DNA of 8,878 bases from the NCBI GenBank assembly GCA_019246495.1, contig JAFAQI010000104.1, positions 1 through 8,878 of the forward strand, given 5' to 3'. A program made the position numbers and the translations under genes. The DNA is from Frankiales bacterium (lineage in GTDB: Bacteria > Actinomycetota > Actinomycetes > JAFAQI01). A model generated the notes under the pieces. It did not search any database. It worked only from the letters and a program-made list of their open reading frames with translations, and was not told where the DNA came from. Shown here in pieces: positions 5,595-8,878 of the stretch (positions are counted from its first letter, which is position 1; every line of letters starts with the position of its first letter).

Positions 5595-6722
5595 ATGCAG
5601 GTGTTCCGGCGCGGCGACGAAGGCCCCGTGGTGGCCGAGATCCGCGCCAAGCTGGGCCGGCTGGGCCTGCCCGGCGAGGGGCCGGGCGACGGTGACGTCT
5701 TCGACGACGTGACCGACCGCGCCGTGCGCACCTTCCAGCAGCGCCGCGGCCTGCGGGTCGACGGGGTAGTCGGCCCGGAGACCTACCGCGCGCTGGACGA
5801 GGCGCACTGGCAGCTCGGCGACCGGGTGCTGTCGTTCACGGCGGGTCACATGTTCGTCGGCGACGACGTAGCGGTCCTTCAGGAGCGACTGCTCGACATG
5901 GGCTTCGACCCGGGCCGTTGCGACGGCATCTTCGGTCGCCAGACGGAGTCGGCCCTCCGGGAGTTCCAGCGCGGCGTCGGGCTCGTGCCCGACGGCACCG
6001 TCGGGCCGAGCACGCTGCGGGCGCTGGACATGCTGCGCCGCACGGTCACCGGCGGCTCGCCGTCCCAACGGCGCGAGGAGGAGCGGCTGATGCGCAGCGG
6101 CTCCGCGGTCTCCGGGCGGATCGTGCTGCTCGACCCGGGGCACGGCGGCGACGACCTCGGCGCCTGTGCCCATGACCTCGCCGAGTCCGAAGTGGCCTTC
6201 GACCTGGCCAGCCGCATCGAGGGACGGCTGGGAGCCCTGGGCGTGCAGCCGTTGCTCACCCGCGGCGCCGACGGTTGTCCAGACGACCAGGCCCGGGCAG
6301 CATTCGCCAACGAGACCGGCGCGGACCTGCTCATCTCCCTGCACCTCGACGCGGTCATGGCCGCGGCGCCGAACGGGGTCGCCACCTACTTCTACGGCGC
6401 GCAGCTGCCGGGACGCTCGGTCAGCTCCGCGGTCGGCGAGCGGCTGGCCGACCTGGTGCAGCACGAGATCGTCGCGCGCACCGACCTGCGCGACTGCCGG
6501 ACGCACCCGAAGGCCTGGCAGCTGCTGCGCATGACGCGGATGCCGGCCGTGCGGATCGACGTGGGCTACGTCACCAACGCCGGCGACGCCGCCCGGCTAC
6601 GCCGGCCGGAGTTCCGCGATGCCGTCGCGGAGGCTGTGGCGGTCGGCGTCCAGCGGCTCTACCTGCCCGAGGAGCCTGACCGCACGCGCGGCCAGATCCG
6701 GCTCCCCGCCCTCGCTGGCTGA
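5595..6722 (+). CDS. cwlM: CwlM-like protein: two peptidoglycan-binding domains plus Amidase_3 domain, cytoplasmic
   Basis: 375 aa. Two peptidoglycan-binding (PGB_1) repeats lie at about 8-68 (AVRTFQQRRGLRVDGVVGPET) and 88-145 (ALREFQRGVGLVPDGTVGPST), then a linker. An N-acetylmuramoyl-L-alanine amidase (Amidase_3) domain spans about 175-356. Zinc ligands of the fold can be placed: His183 (DPGHGG), a Glu at 197 or 199, and His250 (SLHLDA). At the usual catalytic Glu position the sequence reads RIDVGYVTN, so Asp322 replaces Glu. The N-terminus MQVFRRGDEGP has no signal peptide, so the protein should be cytoplasmic. Mycobacterial CwlM is likewise cytoplasmic; once phosphorylated by PknB it activates MurA instead of cutting peptidoglycan. 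Gene order next to trxA matches. A regulatory role here is inference; residual amidase activity is not excluded. The C-terminal tail has one Thr (364) in a basic setting as a possible phosphosite. Confidence 0.9.
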   Translation: MQVFRRGDEGPVVAEIRAKLGRLGLPGEGPGDGDVFDDVTDRAVRTFQQRRGLRVDGVVGPETYRALDEAHWQLGDRVLSFTAGHMFVGDDVAVLQERLLDMGFDPGRCDGIFGRQTESALREFQRGVGLVPDGTVGPSTLRALDMLRRTVTGGSPSQRREEERLMRSGSAVSGRIVLLDPGHGGDDLGACAHDLAESEVAFDLASRIEGRLGALGVQPLLTRGADGCPDDQARAAFANETGADLLISLHLDAVMAAAPNGVATYFYGAQLPGRSVSSAVGERLADLVQHEIVARTDLRDCRTHPKAWQLLRMTRMPAVRIDVGYVTNAGDAARLRRPEFRDAVAEAVAVGVQRLYLPEEPDRTRGQIRLPALAG

Positions 6723-6741
6723 GCGTCAGACCGGGCGGAGC
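6701..6741. terminator. Possible hairpin over the cwlM / GNAT gene junction
   Basis: GCTCC-cc-GCCC (6701-6711) can pair with GGGCGGAGC (6733-6741) with a 2-nt bulge and a 21-nt loop. It spans both stop codons, which are only 3 bp apart (TGA-GCG-TCA, 6720-6728). The long loop and bulge make it a weak candidate. Confidence 0.3.
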
Positions 6742-7346
6742 GCACCCTCCGGCGACATCGAGCCGAGTAGCCGCTCGAGCGCGACCTCGACGTCCTCTCG
6801 CCACGACGCGGCAGTCTTGAGCTCGAGGCGCAGGCGGGGGAAGCGCGGATGCGGCCGCACGGTCTTGAACCCCACCGCAAGCAGGTAGTCGGCCGGCAGG
6901 ACGCAGTGCCCGACCCCCGGCCACTGCGCGTCGCCGAACGCCTCGACCGCGCGGATCCCCCGGCGGGTGAGGTCCTTGGCGACTCCCTGCACGAGCATCC
7001 GGGCGAGGCCACCGCCGCCGAACTCGGGCAACACCTCCGCCGTCATCAGCAGGGCCGCGTCCGCACTGACCGGGCTGGTCGGAAACGCCACCGAGCGGGG
7101 CGCGTAGGCCGACGGGGCGAACATCACGTAGCCAGCCGGCACGCCGTCGACGTAGCAGATCTTGCCGCAGCTCCCCCACTCCAGCAGGACCGCGGAGACC
7201 CACGCCTCCTTCTCGAGCTCGGTGTCCCCGGTCTCCGCAGCGCGCGCGCCACCGACCGGGTCCAGCTCCCAGAACACGCACCGCCGGCACCGACGAGGAA
7301 GATCGTCGAGGTTGTCGAGGGTGATGTTGACCAGACGCCGGGTCAC
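6726..7346 (-). CDS. GNAT-like N-acetyltransferase family protein (Rv3916c-type neighbour of cwlM)
   Basis: 206 aa if started at the GTG at 7346, which has AGGAG (complement of 7354-7358) at an ideal 7-nt spacing. The longer starts, ATG 7370 and GTG 7394, lack a well-placed ribosome site. The protein opens with LVNITLDNLDDLP and a WELDP segment. A GNAT-like core follows: strand ICYVDGVPAGYVMFAP (63-78), then VLPEFGGGGLARML (105-118), resembling the acetyl-CoA pyrophosphate-binding motif A, then helix and strand RGIRAVEAFGD. Family enzymes transfer an acetyl group from acetyl-CoA; the acceptor is unknown. Cysteines at 20, 23, 60 and 64 form two close pairs (CRRC and CGKIC). The gene occupies the place of M. 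tuberculosis Rv3916c, between cwlM and the partition genes, and is convergent with cwlM. Confidence 0.8.
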   Translation of the reverse strand: MTRRLVNITLDNLDDLPRRCRRCVFWELDPVGGARAAETGDTELEKEAWVSAVLLEWGSCGKICYVDGVPAGYVMFAPSAYAPRSVAFPTSPVSADAALLMTAEVLPEFGGGGLARMLVQGVAKDLTRRGIRAVEAFGDAQWPGVGHCVLPADYLLAVGFKTVRPHPRFPRLRLELKTAASWREDVEVALERLLGSMSPEGALRPV

Positions 7347-7353
7347 CGGCCCG

Positions 7354-7358
7354 CTCCT
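7354..7358 (-). promoter_or_regulatory. Ribosome binding site that decides the GNAT-like gene start
   Basis: On the minus strand AGGAG is followed by 7 nt and then GTG at 7346. This is the only one of three in-frame starts (7394, 7370, 7346) with a standard ribosome site and spacing. Confidence 0.6.
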
Positions 7359-7408
7359 GACGGGCGCCATGCGCGCATCGCGACGACTCCTCACGCAGCC
7401 CGTCAGGA

Positions 7409-7437
7409 AGAGTAACGCCCGGCGGCGCCTCGCCCAA
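7409..7437 (-). promoter_or_regulatory. Housekeeping-type promoter of the GNAT-like gene
   Basis: On the minus strand TTGGGC (7437-7432), a 17-nt spacer, and TACTCT (7414-7409) resemble a principal-sigma promoter (TTGnnn, TAnnnT). The predicted start is near 7402, giving a leader of about 56 nt to the GTG at 7346. It is divergent from, and about 70 bp away from, the alaA promoter. Confidence 0.5.
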
Positions 7438-7507
7438 GCCCTCTGCAGAAGCCCGCCGCGGCGGCGTACCGCGGGTAATTGGCGGGCCGGGGAGCCGCTG
7501 CCGCGGC

Positions 7508-7513
7508 TACGCT
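7508..7513 (+). promoter_or_regulatory. -10 box of a probable leaderless promoter for alaA
   Basis: GCTACGCT holds TACGCT, ending exactly 6 nt before the GTG at 7520. No ribosome site precedes the GTG and no good -35 element is visible at the usual distance. Confidence 0.55.
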
Positions 7514-7519
7514 GCGGGC

Positions 7520-8740
7520 GTGGAGGTGCGGCAGTCGGACAAACTCGCGCATGTCGCCTACGACGTGCGCGGGCCCGTGCTGGCGGAGGCCATGCGGCTC
7601 GAGGCCGAAGGCCACCGCATCCTCCGGCTCAACATCGGAAACCCCGCCCCGTTCGGGTTCGACGCTCCCGACGAGATCGTCGCCGACATGGCGCGCACGT
7701 TGGCGACCGCGCAGGGCTACAGCGACTCCAAGGGCATCCTGCCGGCCCGCCGGGCGGTCGTGCAGTACCACGCCGCCAAGGGCGTCGAGGCGATCGACGT
7801 CGACGACGTCTGGCTCGGCAACGGCGTCTCAGAGCTCATCACCATGACGCTCCAGGCGCTGCTCAACGACGGCGACGAGGTGCTGATCCCTGCGCCTGAC
7901 TATCCGCTCTGGACCGCGATCACCACGCTGTGCGGCGGGCGGGCGGTGCACTACCTGTGCGACGAGCAGGCCGACTGGCTGCCTGACCTCGACGACCTGG
8001 CTGGCAAGATCACCGACCGCACCCGCGCGCTGGTCGTGATCAACCCCAACAACCCGACCGGCGCCGTCTACCCCCGCGAGGTCCTCGAGGGCCTCGTCGA
8101 CCTGGCCCGCCGCCACCAGCTGCTGCTGCTCGCCGACGAGATCTACGACCAGATCCTGTACGACGACGCCGAGCACGTCGCGCTCGCTTCGCTGGCTCCG
8201 GACGTCGTCTGCGTGACGTTCAACGGGCTGTCCAAGTCCTACCGGGTTGCCGGATATCGGGCCGGATGGGCCGTGGTGTCCGGTCCGCGGGAGCATGCCC
8301 GCAGCTTCCTCGAGGGGCTGACGCTTCTCGCCAATATGCGCCTGTGCCCCAACGTCCCCGCTCAGCACGGGATCCAGGCGGCGCTCGGCGGCTCCCGCAA
8401 CGTGCACGATCTCGTGCTCCCCGGCGGTCGGCTTCATGACCAGCGGGACCTCGCGCACCGCCTGCTCAACGAGATCCCGGGCGTGAGCTGCACCCTTCCC
8501 CGCGGCGCGCTCTACGTCTTCCCGCGGCTCGATCCGGCCGTGCACGCGGTCGTCGACGACGAGGCGCTCGTGGTCGACTTCCTTCGCCAGGAGCACGTGA
8601 TGATCGGGCACGGCACGGGCTTCAACTGGCCGCAGCCCGACCATGTGCGCATCGTCACGCTGCCGGCCGTCGAGGACCTCACCGACGCGATCAGCCGGTT
8701 CGGGGCGTTCCTGGAGCGGCGGCAGGCGACCGCTCAGTAG
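7520..8740 (+). CDS. alaA: Glutamate-pyruvate aminotransferase (AlaA-like, fold type I PLP enzyme)
   Basis: 406 aa. It converts pyruvate and glutamate to alanine and 2-oxoglutarate, using PLP in the cytoplasm. Family hallmarks in order: LNIGNPAPFGFDAPDEI, AQGYSDSKGI (phosphate-side segment), GNGVSELI, PAPDYPLWTA, NPNNPTG (175-181, with Asn178 contacting PLP), ADEIYD (Asp206, pyridine N), LSKSYRVAGYR with the Schiff-base Lys239, and HVRIVTLP with substrate-carboxylate Arg377. Much of this agrees word for word with my memory of Escherichia coli AlaA (for example GNPAPFGFDAPDEI and DEIYDQILYDDAEH), a closer match than to other aminotransferases. The M. tuberculosis relative is annotated aspC, so some annotators would use that name. 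GTG start at 7520 with a leaderless-type promoter. Convergent with parB. Substrate preference is inferred from similarity. Confidence 0.93.
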   Translation: MEVRQSDKLAHVAYDVRGPVLAEAMRLEAEGHRILRLNIGNPAPFGFDAPDEIVADMARTLATAQGYSDSKGILPARRAVVQYHAAKGVEAIDVDDVWLGNGVSELITMTLQALLNDGDEVLIPAPDYPLWTAITTLCGGRAVHYLCDEQADWLPDLDDLAGKITDRTRALVVINPNNPTGAVYPREVLEGLVDLARRHQLLLLADEIYDQILYDDAEHVALASLAPDVVCVTFNGLSKSYRVAGYRAGWAVVSGPREHARSFLEGLTLLANMRLCPNVPAQHGIQAALGGSRNVHDLVLPGGRLHDQRDLAHRLLNEIPGVSCTLPRGALYVFPRLDPAVHAVVDDEALVVDFLRQEHVMIGHGTGFNWPQPDHVRIVTLPAVEDLTDAISRFGAFLERRQATAQ

Positions 8741-8758
8741 TCGAGCGACTACTGAGCG
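8731..8758. terminator. Palindromic bidirectional terminator shared by alaA and parB
   Basis: CGCTCAGTAGTCG (8731-8743), AG, CGACTACTGAGCG (8746-8758) is a perfect 13-bp inverted repeat with a 2-nt centre. It contains the stop of alaA (8738-8740, + strand) and the stop of parB (8749-8751, - strand) at mirror-image positions. No T-tract follows on either side. Its location between convergent stops and its perfect symmetry support a two-way terminator. Confidence 0.75.
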
Positions 8759-8878
8759 TCATCAGCACCCGCGTTGCGCAGGATCGCAGCCGTGATCCGG
8801 TCGAGGTCTTCCGCCGATCCGAACTCGACGATCAGCTTGCCCCGGCGGCGGCCCGGCTCCACCCGCACCCGGGTGTCG
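8749..8878 (-). CDS. parB: Chromosome-partitioning protein ParB (C-terminal 42 residues; 5' part outside window)
   Basis: Read on the minus strand from 8877, the frame is open and gives 42 residues: DTRVRVEPGRRRGKLIVEFG, then SAEDLDRITAAILRNAGADD, then AQ, ending TAG at 8749-8751. The pattern of a charged GRRRGKLIVEFGSAEDLDRI strand-helix is the C-terminal dimerisation domain of actinobacterial ParB (compare GKIVIEYYSLEDLERI in other ParB proteins). ParB binds parS sites near the origin, spreads as a CTP-dependent clamp and directs segregation with ParA. Position after the cwlM and Rv3916c-type genes is where parB lies in mycobacteria; parA would be expected just beyond the right edge. The catalytic and DNA-binding parts are not in view. 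Confidence 0.85.
   Translation of the reverse strand, partial: DTRVRVEPGRRRGKLIVEFGSAEDLDRITAAILRNAGADDAQ

Noticed and set aside
6275..6283. TTGTCCAGA, one mismatch from the actinobacterial DnaA box TTGTCCACA
   Set aside because: It is a single site inside the cwlM coding sequence with no cluster of boxes. The only other partial match seen, on the minus strand near 527, is worse. The window does not contain the origin.
5514..6506. A 330-residue minus-strand frame opposite cwlM
   Set aside because: No domain or motif is visible, and the plus strand encodes intact peptidoglycan-binding and amidase domains.
7347..7394. Longer starts (GTG 7394, ATG 7370) for the GNAT-like gene
   Set aside because: Neither has a ribosome site at usable distance. 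The extra residues are Arg-rich with no domain content, whereas GTG 7346 has AGGAG at 7 nt.
7829..8644. A 271-residue minus-strand frame opposite alaA
   Set aside because: The plus strand carries the full set of aminotransferase motifs; the antisense translation has none.

Overview
The window is a high-GC (roughly 70% G+C by eye) actinobacterial chromosomal segment. It carries the conserved origin-proximal block known from mycobacteria, Streptomyces and relatives: a MurJ-type pseudokinase, ECF sigma factor SigM, its zinc-binding anti-sigma factor, thioredoxin reductase, thioredoxin, CwlM, a GNAT-family protein, and then ParB. The exact genus cannot be fixed from the sequence. No mobile element, CRISPR array, rRNA or tRNA gene was seen.

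Layout, left to right. (1) The 3' end of a secreted-type NlpC/P60 peptidoglycan hydrolase (+). (2) A membrane pseudokinase with an extracytoplasmic discoidin-like domain (+); its catalytic kinase residues are all replaced. (3) sigM and its one-TM anti-sigma factor (+), overlapping by 4 bp. (4) A convergent small membrane protein with an N-terminal B-box-like zinc cluster (-). (5) trxB and trxA (+), each preceded by an exact GGGAAT-N18-GTT promoter of the oxidative-stress sigma factor SigR/SigH. (6) cwlM (+), a signal-peptide-less amidase-fold protein, convergent with (7) a GNAT-like gene (-). (8) A glutamate-pyruvate aminotransferase very like AlaA (+), convergent with (9) the 3' end of parB (-).

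How the genes fit together. The left half and cwlM look like an envelope-homeostasis group: cell-wall hydrolase, MurJ-associated pseudokinase, envelope-responsive sigma/anti-sigma pair, and a cytoplasmic CwlM that in mycobacteria controls peptidoglycan precursor synthesis. The trx genes supply disulfide reduction and carry their own oxidative-stress promoters. The right edge enters the chromosome-partitioning genes.

Regulatory signals are unusually legible. There are two perfect SigR-type promoters. Three genes have a TANNNT -10 box exactly 6 nt before the start codon, which predicts leaderless transcripts. A 13-bp perfect palindrome holds the last two sense codons and the stop of both alaA and parB. 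There is no stretch over 300 bp without a gene. The gene content is mostly conserved core; the least familiar items are the zinc-cluster membrane protein, the free-standing pseudokinase next to an NlpC/P60 gene, and the APGxG repeat tail on SigM.
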